This document shows positions 1-10,677 of a stretch of DNA of 64,000 bases, piece by piece; positions within the stretch are counted from its first letter, which is position 1; each line of letters opens with the position of its first letter. The stretch comes from Albifimbria verrucaria (Eukaryota; Ascomycota; Sordariomycetes; Hypocreales; Stachybotryaceae). The notes below the pieces were generated by a model that did not search any database, had not been told where the DNA came from, and worked only from the letters and a program-made list of their open reading frames with translations. The stretch spans positions 558,001 through 622,000 of the forward strand of contig JAHREC010000062.1 in NCBI GenBank assembly GCA_020081605.1, in the 5' to 3' direction. Made by a program: the position numbers and the translations under genes.

Positions 1-82
1 AAGGCTGAGTTTGATGTGAGTATGGGTCTATTGGGGGTCACTTGTGTATTGCAGCCCACTGACCCGCATCTAGGGTTTCAAA

Positions 83-795
83 ATGGTTTCCCTAGGTCGC
101 GATGCTCCATATGTATCTTCACATCATGCGAGCTGGCCAACTCGTCAGCTTTGGAAACCTGAAGCACCGCCTACTGACGTCTTTTTGCACTGTAATAGCA
201 GGGTCATGCACCCGAAAGGCAGACGTCACACTTACTCATACACCTTGTTTGGCGGCTTGTGCGGTGAAGACTTATCACAGTTGACCAGAGTCGACGTGTG
301 GACCTACGATCAGGAAACTATTATTGGAATCCAGTTCATTTTTACTGACAACTCAAAAATAAAAGCTATGGAGATATCGATTCTTTAAAGGACTCTTTAA
401 AGTCAGAGCCCTATCAAGAATACAATTATTCAATGACAATCGACGGGCCTGCTGGGGAGATTATTACTGGCATCGAGGTCAAAGATAAATACGAAAGACT
501 TTGTGGGCTGAAGGTAAGTAGACGCAGGAGTGTCTGATGGGGTTAGTCGAAACTAATACCAAATGCTACTAGATCGAAACAAATCATGGCAGAGAGGCAT
601 ATTTTCCACATCCTCCCTGGGGTTATGAGGATGACGAATGGACACGCATTGAACCTAGCGGCTCCAAAGTGATTGGTGTATGGGGACGTGGAGTATGTCT
701 AAGTTCTCACATGGTATTCGCAGCATCACCTAACTTGGTACTCTTAGGCTTATCTTTTGGATTCCATTGGACTTATTTCAAAAGACCTGGATTGA
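83..795 (+). pseudogene. Remnant of a beta-prism (jacalin-like) lectin-type domain gene
   Basis: Three blocks join across two good introns (514-572 and 693-747): the first ends with ITGIEVKDKYERLCGLK, the second holds IETNHGREAYFP and VIGVWGRG, the third ends AYLLDSIGLISKDLD and stops at 795. The pattern of short strands ending in a glycine-rich turn is what I know from jacalin-like/DUF7600 beta-prism domains found with F-box proteins in fungi; the family call is recognition only. The frame changes near 355-365, in an A-rich stretch between FTDNSK and KSYGDID, so the copy is broken or the sequence lacks a base. No convincing N-terminal half is seen, and the gene may begin left of the window. 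Bases 796-1107 hold nothing I can support. Confidence 0.45.
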
Positions 796-1107
796 GGTAT
801 TGAAGGGATGCAAATGCTTGCCTTCAGGTGATGCTTTCCTGGAACCAAACGAATGCCTCTGCTCGGCAATGACTACGTTCATAGTGCATCATCATTATCA
901 AGGGATCCTATCAAGACGATTCTACTATAGGAAAAGCCATTCTAGTGTATTTGCTTCTCCACAACCAACCTGCACCAATCTCGACCCACACGTCTTCCTG
1001 TTTCCATCTTGTAGCTTGAGTGTGTTCGACATACTTACAATCAGAGTCGCAGTGTCATTTCGCAATTTCTTGTTCCTATCATAAGTTTCCTATGCTCGGT
1101 ATCTGCC

Positions 1108-1225
1108 ACATACGACCATAGCCGCGAGACAATACGGGATCCCGTCCGCTCTCCCTAGTCAACCTCGTGAGCGGCAGATTAGTAGTCGGGTCGGTGACGA
1201 CCGGCGAATACCGGCTGTTGTATGT
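1108..1225 (+). rRNA. 5S rRNA gene, copy 1
   Basis: About 118 bases begin ACATACGACCATA and end CCGGCTGTTGTATGT, the terminal helix strands of filamentous-fungal 5S rRNA. Inside are GGGATCCCGTCCGCTCTCCC and the loop-E/helix-IV stretch GGGTCGGTGACGACC, as in Neurospora-type 5S. A T-rich run (TTTCTTTTT) follows at once, fitting a Pol III terminator. Helix II would be GCCG/CGAG pairing with CTCG/CGGC, with a larger bulge than in copy 2. This could be a functional variant or a pseudogene; fungal 5S genes are dispersed and often degenerate. Confidence 0.85.
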
Positions 1226-1304
1226 TTCTTTTTGCTCCCATGGGAGACTTATCACTACTGTAACCCTACTAGCTTCTTGGGTGAGTACATCTAGCCAGTC
1301 CACC

Positions 1305-1424
1305 ACATACGACCATACCTACCAGAGAACACAGGATCCCGTCCGCTCTCCTATCAGTGAACCTGGTAAGGGGCAGATTAGTAGTTGGGTCGGTGACGAC
1401 CAGCGAATACCGGCTGTTGTATGT
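1305..1424 (+). rRNA. 5S rRNA gene, copy 2
   Basis: About 120 bases with the same ends as the copy 79 bases upstream (ACATACGACCATA to CGGCTGTTGTATG) and the same GGGTCGGTGACGACC core. The 5' helix strand differs from copy 1 (CCTACCAG), and its partner differs to match (CTGGT then AAGG), so the stem is kept by paired changes. A TTTT run follows at 1423-1426. It lies in tandem, same strand, with copy 1. The paired changes argue that both copies descend from functional 5S types and are not a recent duplication. Confidence 0.87.
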
Positions 1425-1425
1425 T

Positions 1426-1836
1426 TTCATTTTTGCTTTGGCCACTATCAAAGCCATGGAGCTCGATGAGATTTTGATCTGGCTGGCCTCAGTTGTTGAG
1501 AAGAAATGTTACTATTTGGAGCATCAATATCTTCCATTCACTATTATGAGACCTGAAGTAACTTTAGATCTAAGATGTGCCATGAACGCGACTTTGTAGT
1601 TCATGCACCAAAACATTTCATCGAAGCTCGTTATTGTATGGGCAAATAGATCTCATTTTTATCTGGTTGTAGAACCATCTGAATTAGGTGTTGTACGTTA
1701 GATATATGTGTTAGACAGCTATGAGAGCATATAAGTCGAAACAGGGGCTCCAAATTAATCATCTGTGTCTCTTATACGCTTTCTCCTTATGAATAGACAT
1801 TAAAGGGTCATACTATAAGAGGATACACCCCTCCTA
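1426..1836. other. Intergenic, no gene seen
   Basis: Short uninteresting frames only; no motif, RNA or repeat recognised between the second 5S copy and the 3' end of the transporter gene. Confidence 0.6.
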
Positions 1837-3693
1837 CTACCGCTTAGTTCGACGCGTTGACCATTTAGCCACTGCGAGAGCCCCAAGACTCGACCCAGCC
1901 ATTGCAATTCCTGTAAAAAGTACCAAGTTCTTCCATCTTCCTTCGGCATATTCGTTACTGCGTAGTGGTAGATGCTGACTGTCTGCAACAAGTGCCTTAC
2001 CAATCAGACCGGAGCACACAGTAGCCACGCCTCTGATAGACGTTAGTATGCCTGATACAAGAGACTCTGTAGCCCTGATGTCCTTGTCCCCATCTGTAAT
2101 GATCTCGGCAAGGTCCGTATGACGCCCCTCTTCAGCCAATGCTGGATTACCATTTGTTTTATCGCATTTTCGACCTAGACCCAACTTGAAGGGCTTGCGA
2201 GGTTCAGCAGCAGCTTTTATGATACATGTGGCGAAACTGCTTCGGAAAACCACGAATGCTCCAGATGATCCGCCGCACAGAACCATAAACAAGAGTAAAG
2301 GCCAGTAAACATGGGCTAACCCCAGCACAACAGTATGGATGCGGAAGCGACCAAAGTAGTGGCGAGAACAGGAAATAGGGGCCAATCTGGTCACTACAAA
2401 CAAGTCAGTCTTGCTTTGCGTCACAGTGAAAATACAACTTCCAGGGCTTTGAAAGATGTCAGGAATGTTAGGAGATACGTACACTAAAGCACCGTATAAT
2501 GGTTGTGATATCATGCAGGTGACTTGGAAAGCAGTGATGAGGAGTGACGCCTTCTCTTGGGAAACACCAATGTCGGCCGCGTAACTTGGGATATAAAGGG
2601 CTGGCAAGAAGTGAGCCAGACCTTGAGCGACTGTGGCAATACACAGTAACCAGAAGATGTAGGTTTTCCAGAAATCCCGTTTTTGCCGGTGCGGGTTTTG
2701 CTGGGGTGTCACCGCATTTGCAGTAGTGTTTTCACCCATTAAGACGAGCGATTGCGTAGGTATCATGGTTTGCAATCCGGAGCTTGGTGTAGTTGAGTCT
2801 ACAGCGAAAGTAGGGTCACTGATAGGAGCACTGCTATCCTCCACTTCTTCGAAACGCCTTCCACGGGTGAAACACAAAGATATGCCTGAAAGTGCGGCGC
2901 AGGCAACTCCCCATCCAAGGAGCGTTGTTCGAGATGAATATTTCTGGAGGGTGATTGCGAATATCGGGGACAAAGATGCCGGTGCTAGACTGCTTACTGA
3001 GAAACTGTTATATGATTGGTGTTAGTCGCTCTTCTTATTAATGTCCTATCCTTGGGACATGGGACATAGCTCACAATATACCGTTGGCCAAAGTTCTTCT
3101 CTCAATGAACCACTGATCTATAAGGGCTATACAGGGGCAAAAATACACCCGCCGCCAACTCCGTAAAGTAGTCCAAGTGTCATAATCAGTTGCAGCGGCT
3201 ATTTTCTGTCAGAGCGGAAGTTCCAAAAGTATTTCTGGGTACTTGCATTGGTGGCAAATGCTGCTCCTATAGATGAAGCAATCATGATCGCAGCACCAAG
3301 CCACATGAGGTGTCTAGTCAGATGGGGGTTCTTGGAGCAGAAATGAATGAATAGAGGAGTCAATCCTTGCATCAGTCCCTGATATCATGTTAGAGAGCAA
3401 CCAACTTGGCAAAGGCCAGCATCAGTCATAGATGCAGACATACAAGTCCCAGGGGCCCGATGTATGCAACTTCTTGGCTTCCAACAAACGGTGGAGTTCG
3501 AAAATAATACTCTCGAAACACGCCAAATGATGTGGAGAAGCCTGCGACGATCAGAAACCAAGTTCCTAGTAAGGCGTGATTCTCAAGCTGTCAAAACCTT
3601 ACCATAGGTAAAGATGTTTGTGAATGAAACCGCACAAAGAACTATCCAGGCTTCTCGGCTTCTGTCAGGGAGATCTATCTTCTTGGAAGCCAT
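1837..3693 (-). pseudogene. Monocarboxylate-transporter-like MFS permease, frame-broken
   Basis: The protein starts MASKKIDLPDRSREAW at 3693 and continues through short exons that give ordinary MFS helices (GTWFLIVAGFSTSFG, LMQGLTPLFIHFC, GLLYGVGGGCIFAPV), then a long soluble loop and a second helix set (FWLLCIATVAQGLAHFLPAL, LGLAHVYWPLLLFMVLC, SLVSGILTSIRGVATVCSGL). The G-L-x-Y-G-x-G-G-G motif and the layout fit fungal monocarboxylate (MCT) family transporters. The frame breaks near 3137 (after IFAPV, before ALIDQWFIERR) and twice more near 2350-2390 (DQIGPYFLFS, VASASIL and VLGLAHVYW lie in three frames). It may be a true pseudogene or suffer from the missing-base problem seen across the window. 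Substrate unknown. Confidence 0.7.
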
Positions 3694-5001
3694 GATGCGT
3701 GTTTTCCACACTGCTCACATGTAACTGAGCAGACGAAACTAGATGAGAATACAATGAATCAATTCCTTAGCAGAATAACACGGATATGCTAGCTAGTTAT
3801 GTCGATAGGTACAGAAGGGTTTTCAGGCGCCAAGTATTTCTGGGTCATACGGCCGAGGCCGGGCTTACGTTGACCAAATAACAAATATCGCATCTCAAGG
3901 CTCGTGACAACATCGAGACAGCACGGTAGTTTGCAAAAATGGAGCTACAATCCATGTTCTCCTCCCAGAGTCGAGCGAAAGCGGAATGCGTCTTTTCGTT
4001 GTTCTTGAGACAGGGTCCATTGGTTGGCTAGTTTACCGTCTTGGGTGCTCACTGACTCATAACTTGGATTTCAGAAAAAGGTTTCTGACAGGCTACTAAC
4101 TGGGGTGCTTCATCCTTCAGTTTAGTGTAGACCACAGGTTGCGGCTCCATTTGCTAGGAAACCCCTGCTAATCCACTCAATTGAAAAAACGATATTTCTC
4201 AGCGTGGGACGTGAATGGCTATTGTAGGGGCGAGCAGCGTATTTACCGCATCTTGTCTCGGATTACGAGCATCACCGAATATTAATGACCGCCTTTTCAT
4301 GTTCGCCTTTGTAAGCAAAATTGGGGATGTCGTTGTTCGAGTTCTAGACTTAATGTGAGGGTCCTGAAACAAAGGCTTTTTAGCATGCTAACCTTGGAGT
4401 GTGCGGTAAACAAAGACCAACCACCAAAATTCCAGTTCAGCACGAAGTATGTGTTTAGCAATCCAGAGTTGTGTTTGAGGCTAAAGAGGTTAAAGAGATC
4501 AATAAGGATTATGACTATGCTATTTAACCTCCAAGGAGGGTGAATCTGAGTGCAGGGTCCACTCTATCTTCAGCCTCCTCGTGCTCCTTCACGTGAGCCT
4601 AATAATTCAAGTCCCTTGTATCACCACACGGAGTTCTCTGGTTTGCAAACTCTCCTGCTGTTTATATTAGGGGCCATTTTGCTCTTCAACCCAGTCCCAC
4701 GGCCTGGATCCTCATCTTTAGCCTTGAGAATAGTGATGAGAGATTGCAGTATTTCAAGCTTAATCACCTTTACATCATGACATGATGACAATAACTGAAA
4801 CCTTCCTCTGAAAGCACTGTGGCTGTTCTTGTTCCCAATTTTGACTTAGACCTCTTTCATTCACAGACCTTTTCCTGAGATGGCTTGTAGTAACTCAACC
4901 CAGTTATCGAACCGCACTAGTCCGTGTAACTACATATGGTCTTCATAATGGTTAATGGTACCCCAGGAATCATACAGCTTCTGATCTCGGTCATATCAAC
5001 T
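3694..5001. other. Intergenic, no gene seen
   Basis: About 1.3 kb with only short frames without recognisable domains; probably the transporter promoter and the 3' flank of the receptor gene. Confidence 0.5.
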
Positions 5002-6521
5002 TCAACTCCATGGGGCCCCTCTACTCGTCTGAAACAGGCTCATCTCTTCGCTATCTTGCGGTTCTCTCTTGCCTCCACCTTCGGGTGGGATGGATGCGGG
5101 CGGCCTAGAGACGTATTCGATGGTGCTTTCTAATTTAGAATTCCGACCTAGGCTCCTACTACGCATCCCAATTTTATCCTGGCTATGATAAATGTACATG
5201 TTATTTGTGCGGTTCTGGCTATCCCCAATCCGAGGAAATAGCCAAATGAGGAGGAGTCGTATCGTCGGAAAGCAAGCGCAGGCCATACCAGTCGATATCT
5301 CGAGGCCAGACCAAATGGCTATATCCGTGAAGTCCCAGCTGATGTTTTCTGATTTGGCGAATCGTATTAGGGACTGTAAGCGTAGGATACTGACAATGGT
5401 CACCCTATGACAAGTCAGCTTGCCGGCTTCTTGTTACCAGGATAGCTGCTGATATGCATACAATGCACCGACCAAGAACATGATAGCCACGGCCATCTTT
5501 TTCTTCCAGTGTAATTGCAAATGACGGAGTTGCCACAAAGGAATCGCCAAGATCCAAAAATCTAGAGCGATACCAATGACAGCATTTGTCCAGACAAGAG
5601 CATGGGCATCCGCACAGCCTCCTGTGTGGAGACCATCCCATTTGGTCCAGAAATAATCTATGGGTCTACATTGGAAGATGGCCGTTATGACATAGGAAGC
5701 ACCGAAGAGACTTGTGAAGACAAAGGTGCCTCACAGAAGCCGTCGAATATTAGCAGCCTTGAAGATTCGCATAAGCAAGCTTATTACCGCCAGCTTTATC
5801 AGTGCAGAGGCCCCGAAATAGGTCCAGCAAGCATGATAAAATGATCTGCCAAAGTTAGTAATCCTTTCCGGCTCTAATGCCCAGATATCTCGACCTAGGC
5901 CGTTGGGTATGCTGCCATATAAGTGAACAAGGCCCGCAGCGACGCCATTAGCAAAGGTGGCAAGGGTGATCCAATCATCGGCACCCAGGTTGTTGCACCT
6001 TTCTATGACAACCCTATAGATGAAGCGTAGCGAGACAAACAATACAGAGACAACCACGGACGCCCATAGGACCCGGTTCAGCACGGCGGATCTATCTCGC
6101 GTAGGTGCGCCACAGTTCGTGAGACTGGTGTTTTTGGCCGCTTGAGCAAGAATGAGAATTATTTTCGCGGCCAATTGCCCGATTCAGAGGACAAGCTAAA
6201 GGAGTTGACTTACAGAGAGATTCGGCTATAGAGCACGATGCGGCTGTGCATATGGTAACGGCATGTTGGAAATCTTCATTGGTACAGAGACATATTTGAT
6301 CGGTAGGAGGGCAAAACCCTTTTTCCAAAGCATTGGACAGGCATTGTCTCTAGAAGGCCACAGGATTAGATCAATACCAGAAGATGAGGTCAATTCATTC
6401 TCCATACCGCACAATCAGGTAAATGGACGGCATGTGCTGAAGAAGGGGAGTCCTGCGCGCTGACAGCGCTAGGAAACAAGTACAGCACTCCAAAGATATA
6501 TGCAAGGCACACCAATTGCAT
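5002..6521 (-). CDS. CFEM-domain Pth11-like seven-helix receptor with one in-frame stop
   Basis: Four exons (6521-6408, 6349-6214, 6140-5462, 5404-5002) join in phase to 444 codons. A signal peptide (MQLVCLAYIFGVLYLF) is followed by a CFEM domain with spaced cysteines (LPDCA, RQCLSNAL, FCPPTDQICLCT, CTAASC), then the rhodopsin-like integral membrane domain of Pth11 proteins (LGADDWITLATF, ALIKLAVISLLMRIF, FWTKWDGLHTGGC, VTIVSILRLQSL) and a polar cytoplasmic tail. Family members are plasma-membrane receptors; some act in surface sensing. One codon is TGA (5731-5733), between NIRRLL and GTFVFTSLFG, in a helix with the frame continuing on both sides; TGG is the likely ancestor. Either the allele is truncated or this is a base error. 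Confidence 0.85.
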
Positions 6522-7435
6522 GATAGCTACTGGACTCGTGTGGATCGACAAGAATTAAGTGACGAAGTCGTACACAATTTTGTAGTATTGTAAAAACGAG
6601 AAACGTTTTTTACAGAACGACCAGTGAGCGTAAGAAGATTCAGAGAAAGTAAAAGAGATTAAGAGCCAAACTGATTTCTCAAGTCTGACAGGTAGAGAAG
6701 CAGGGGTATGGAAAGGACCTCAGCACCAACGCGGTAGGATTCGCAAAGGACTTTGGTCAGCCACGGCGGTTGGGCCTGTATATGAGGGTGTGCAGAAGCG
6801 AGAGGCAATGGGGGAGGGGTTGGGAAGGGCTGATCTTCTAGACTACGCATATAAAAGTTAAGAACCACCCGAATGTTACCCTATAATAGCAGTCATTAGA
6901 CTAACTGGCTGTATTAAATCCCTTGAGACGGTAATATGACCCATCAGATTAAATGCCGAATGGCTGTGGATGCTGGGGAAGAGGAGCTGGCAGACATGGG
7001 TACAGTACCCATCTGCTTCATTTTTGCAACCTTCCTCGCTGTCAGACGATAGGTCTGTGCCGCATACCACCTGGAGTATCAGCTCATCTAGCCAAACTGT
7101 GGCTGTTGCTGTGCCTTTTGCTATTTAGCAGTCCACTCAGAGCTGAGTGGCAGATTGAGGGGTAAGACGTGGGATAGGACGTTGCAACGTCACAATATAG
7201 CCAAAAGTACATTAGAAGAAGGATCTAGGAATGCCAATGCAGAACGGGGATTATGCGCCGCAAAGTTGCAGGCTGATACTACCAGAAGTGCATATACTAC
7301 TTTACAACCCCTATTTTATATTGCCCCAAGTCGAAGCTGTAAAGCATTCCACATCATCCATCCCCCTCCCCTTCTCCAAGTCTCACAAGCCCGCTGGCCG
7401 TAAATCTTGCCTAGTATTCACAGGTTCCATCATGC
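6522..7435. other. Intergenic, no gene seen
   Basis: Holds the promoter side of the receptor gene and the 3' flank of the lyase gene. No supported coding region, RNA or repeat. Confidence 0.5.
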
Positions 7436-9215
7436 TTAGACATACCGAATGTTTGGCCGCGGCGGTGATTTCATGCCGTTGCCAACAAAGTAGTCAGGGT
7501 TATGCGTCTGGATATACCCTTGAATGTCATCGAGTTTCGATACGCTGGATTGTGAGCAAACGTGTATAAGCGGATGTCAGTAGGCTGGTCAGTTGTGAAG
7601 ATAGCAAGCGCATTCTGATCAGGGTGAACTAGAATGACCTCCTCGCGCCAATCTCCAAAAATATCACCTATCATCGCAGGATTGGGCCCATGAGTAACTG
7701 CAGCATCAAAGTTCCATGTTGTCACAACACGGGAGATGTTGGCATCTGTATTCGCCGTGGCAGGGTTCCACTTCTCAATCTTGCCGTCGTTGAAGAGCTC
7801 AGTCTGGATATCGCCATCCCAGAAGAGAGTCAAATGTGGCCATGGGCTGGTTTCATCAAGCAATACATTCTTTGGAGTGTTGTATAAACCGCTAAACGAC
7901 CAGGACTCCATGCCAGGATGGCTCGGGTCAAGGTCTCCAACAAGGCCACGACCGACGTCGCTATCACCTTCACCGTAGTGTTTCCAGATGGCTTTACCAT
8001 CGTCGGCATCGTAGTATATCTCGTAAAGGAAATCCGGGTGGTTTTGCTGTACAGCAAAACCTTGGTAACCGTCACGGCTTGGGTCAATCTTTGCAATCTG
8101 GAAGCGATCACCATGAATGGCATCCTCAACTTTGTAGCGAAAGGTGCCATCGCCATTAAGACAGAATCCAATCTCATGAATCTCATCCCTCCCATCGCCG
8201 TTGGAATCAAAGGAGCGACTGTTGTGGCCATCTGGAGCGTCTGTATTGTCGCGATGCCAGATCCACTCCAGATTCGCATCTCTCCCATCAAAGGTATAAG
8301 CGGCGTAGAGAAGATTGAATGCACCACTTTTCTGACGATTCTTGTTGTAAGAGATCAAATGAGGACGTTTGCCATCCAGATAGCCGACACCGAAGCGAGC
8401 ACCCAGGGGCCCATCGGCGCTGTACTTGTTAGGAGCTCAGCACTTACGCGCAGAGCGCCGGTCATACCATCGACAAACGCAATAAACTGGTGATTATCAT
8501 TATCACCATCCCTGAATGTCTGTCCATCACCAAATACTACTCCATTAGCGATGCGAATGGCGACCTCAGCATGTCCGTCACTGTCAAAGTCGTAGACAGT
8601 CACACCGTCCCAATGACCGACATCGATGGTTGAAGGACCGGGAGATATGTTGTTTTGCTCCTCACTGCCAGGTCCCAACTGAATCTCCCAAAGGAACTTT
8701 CCTGTGCTAGTATATGCCTCGAGTGTCTGCGGAATCGTCTGTCTGTCGAGGACGTAGTCGTAATTCCCATCACCATCAAGGTCGCCTACCCACACAAACT
8801 TGATAGGGCCGCCTTCCCGCAAAGGGACACGGACCACAGGCTCCTGGGGGTTAGCGGCAGGAAGAGTGAAGTGACTGTCAGCTGCTTGTTCCTTGCCACC
8901 GATCACAGCACGAGCCTCGTAGATGTTATCCCTGTCCAAGTCGGCAGAATCATCTACAAAGTTTGTGCCTTTCGTCAGCACTTCTCTGTTGAGGCGCTCA
9001 GGACTACCGTCGTCTGTGGTGCGATAGACGTTGAATCCGATGTCTTTTGGGTCAAGACCAAGGAGACGCCAGCTAATTAGCACATCGGTTTCAGAAGACC
9101 GGACAGCGACGACACCCCGGGAAAGGTTCTCCATGGGGCGCTGTGCCTTTACTACTGCTGAGAGGGTGCATAGCACGAAGACTGCTAACCCGCAGAAAGA
9201 CTTTGACATTTTCAT
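7436..9215 (-). CDS. Secreted rhamnogalacturonan lyase, polysaccharide lyase family 11
   Basis: The start ATG (9215) gives MKMSKSFCGLAVFVLCTLS, a signal peptide. The mature part begins RPMENLSRGVVAV and has the PL11 layout: an N-terminal beta domain followed by calcium-binding repeats rich in DxDxDG-like turns (GDLDGDGNYDYVLD, YDFDSDGHAEVAIR, DSNGDGRDEIHEIGF, GDIFGDWREEVIL), as in an eight-bladed propeller. PL11 enzymes cleave the rhamnogalacturonan-I backbone of pectin outside the cell. Two frame breaks occur: near 8420-8448 (a 23-28-base intron would be too short) and near 7535, after MTFKG, where the frame YIQTHNPDYFVGNGM leads to a stop at 7436. The span is exactly two bases short of 594 codons, so missing bases are the simplest reading. 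Confidence 0.85.
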
Positions 9216-10677
9216 CGTGCTCAGTATAGCCTTTGGAGCTGAACTTTTCAATAACGCTTGTGTTGATCCGTTTGTAGACGGTCAACTGTCGACTTTGACG
9301 AGCCATTCTTGCGGGCTTTATACCAAAATCAGATGCTCCTGGGGCCCAATACGTTGGCCAACTTGCCGAGTCAACGCTTTGGTGAAAATGCAGTACCGCG
9401 TCTCCTCCGGCGTATAGTACTGGTGTCGTGTAAAATGGGAGTTTTCCTGGATCGGACTATATGCAGCGGTCAAAACCTCAACTGGCCCGAGATACAGCAC
9501 GAGTTTCACAAGCCTCGAAGGTTTCTTCATCTATGCAATATGGTGAGTATCAGTCGCTGATCTGGTGACTCTGGCCAATCAGCCATCTTGAGAATACCAG
9601 TTCCGATGATCTATTCAGTTTTCGTGTCAAGCTCTGCTGGGATGCTCTTATGGTGTTCTGCCGAAGTGAGAGTTGATGCCAATCCCTAATCACGAGTTCG
9701 TTCCTGGCAACATTGTGGGGTCCCCGGAAATTCGTGGGGTGCAGATGGAGCTAGTCTGCGAAGAGCAAGGAATGTTGTTCCATGCAGATCAGCATTATGG
9801 ACAAGGAGTGCATCGGCATATTATCATCGGGTCATTCGTTGGAAGTCTTTGCCGAGAAGGATCATGAGGTTGCACAATCCGTGGTAAAGTAGAGTTTGAT
9901 TCCGTCTTGGCATCGTCATTCGAGTTGAGCGATACATGTTGTTGCAACCAATACCAAGGGTACCATTTAGAGAAGCTCAGATGAACACGAACTTGATGTT
10001 ATAGGTGGAAATGGGCTAGGAACGCTCTGTCGATGCTACCCTGGTCCCGCAACCTAAGGAATACGAGCACGGACTTCGGAGTGATGAGACCGCGAAGACC
10101 AGTCCGATGACCGAGGCCACAGTCGACGGTGCATCATCATATCCAATGCTAAGATTCGATCTGGAGTATTATTTACCCCGGATTCTCCAAGATTGGGGCT
10201 TGTGTCGGGTCTGTCGAGTTGTCAAAGTTAGTTTACAAAGATGTCATCAGATAAACCAGCTAGGAGAGGCCTAGATCATCATGTGAAAGTCATGACACTT
10301 TACCAGAAAAGCTCATGATTATTTCAAGAATTAATGAGACTTCCAGCAGTATATTTCTCCTGATCAACATGCTAGGCCTGTCTTACCTGTTGGTCATTTT
10401 GTCCGTTTCGGGCTTACCAAAGCCTATAGTCCCTGGGTAGGCCAAATCCTTGCTCTCTTCTCGTTGAGACCTGACCCGGACACAGATGGAACTCAGATGG
10501 CCATACTCTTCGTGTCAACAACACTTACTACCTCGCGTTTTCATCCTTTGTGATGAGTCCTGGCGTTCCCGTTACAAATCTAAGGATTTATCGGACTAGG
10601 AATTGTTTACGCGTGTTCTCAACGACCCGGACAAGGTCTTGGCCAATATCTACATGTTCCTCACGTCTACCCACTCT
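9216..10677. other. Intergenic, no gene seen
   Basis: About 1.46 kb between the lyase start and the 3' end of the tyrosinase-like gene. Frames are short and carry no recognisable domain. Confidence 0.5.

Noticed and set aside
1079..1599. Overlapping short frames on both strands with repeated peptide VVGSVTT
   Set aside because: The shared peptide is translated 5S rRNA sequence from the two copies.
8420..8448. A 23-28-base intron in the lyase gene
   Set aside because: Too short for a fungal spliceosomal intron; a missing base explains the frame better, as the whole span is exactly two bases short of 594 codons.
7918..8493. A 191-codon plus-strand frame over the lyase
   Set aside because: Antisense shadow of the PL11 gene, low complexity in content.
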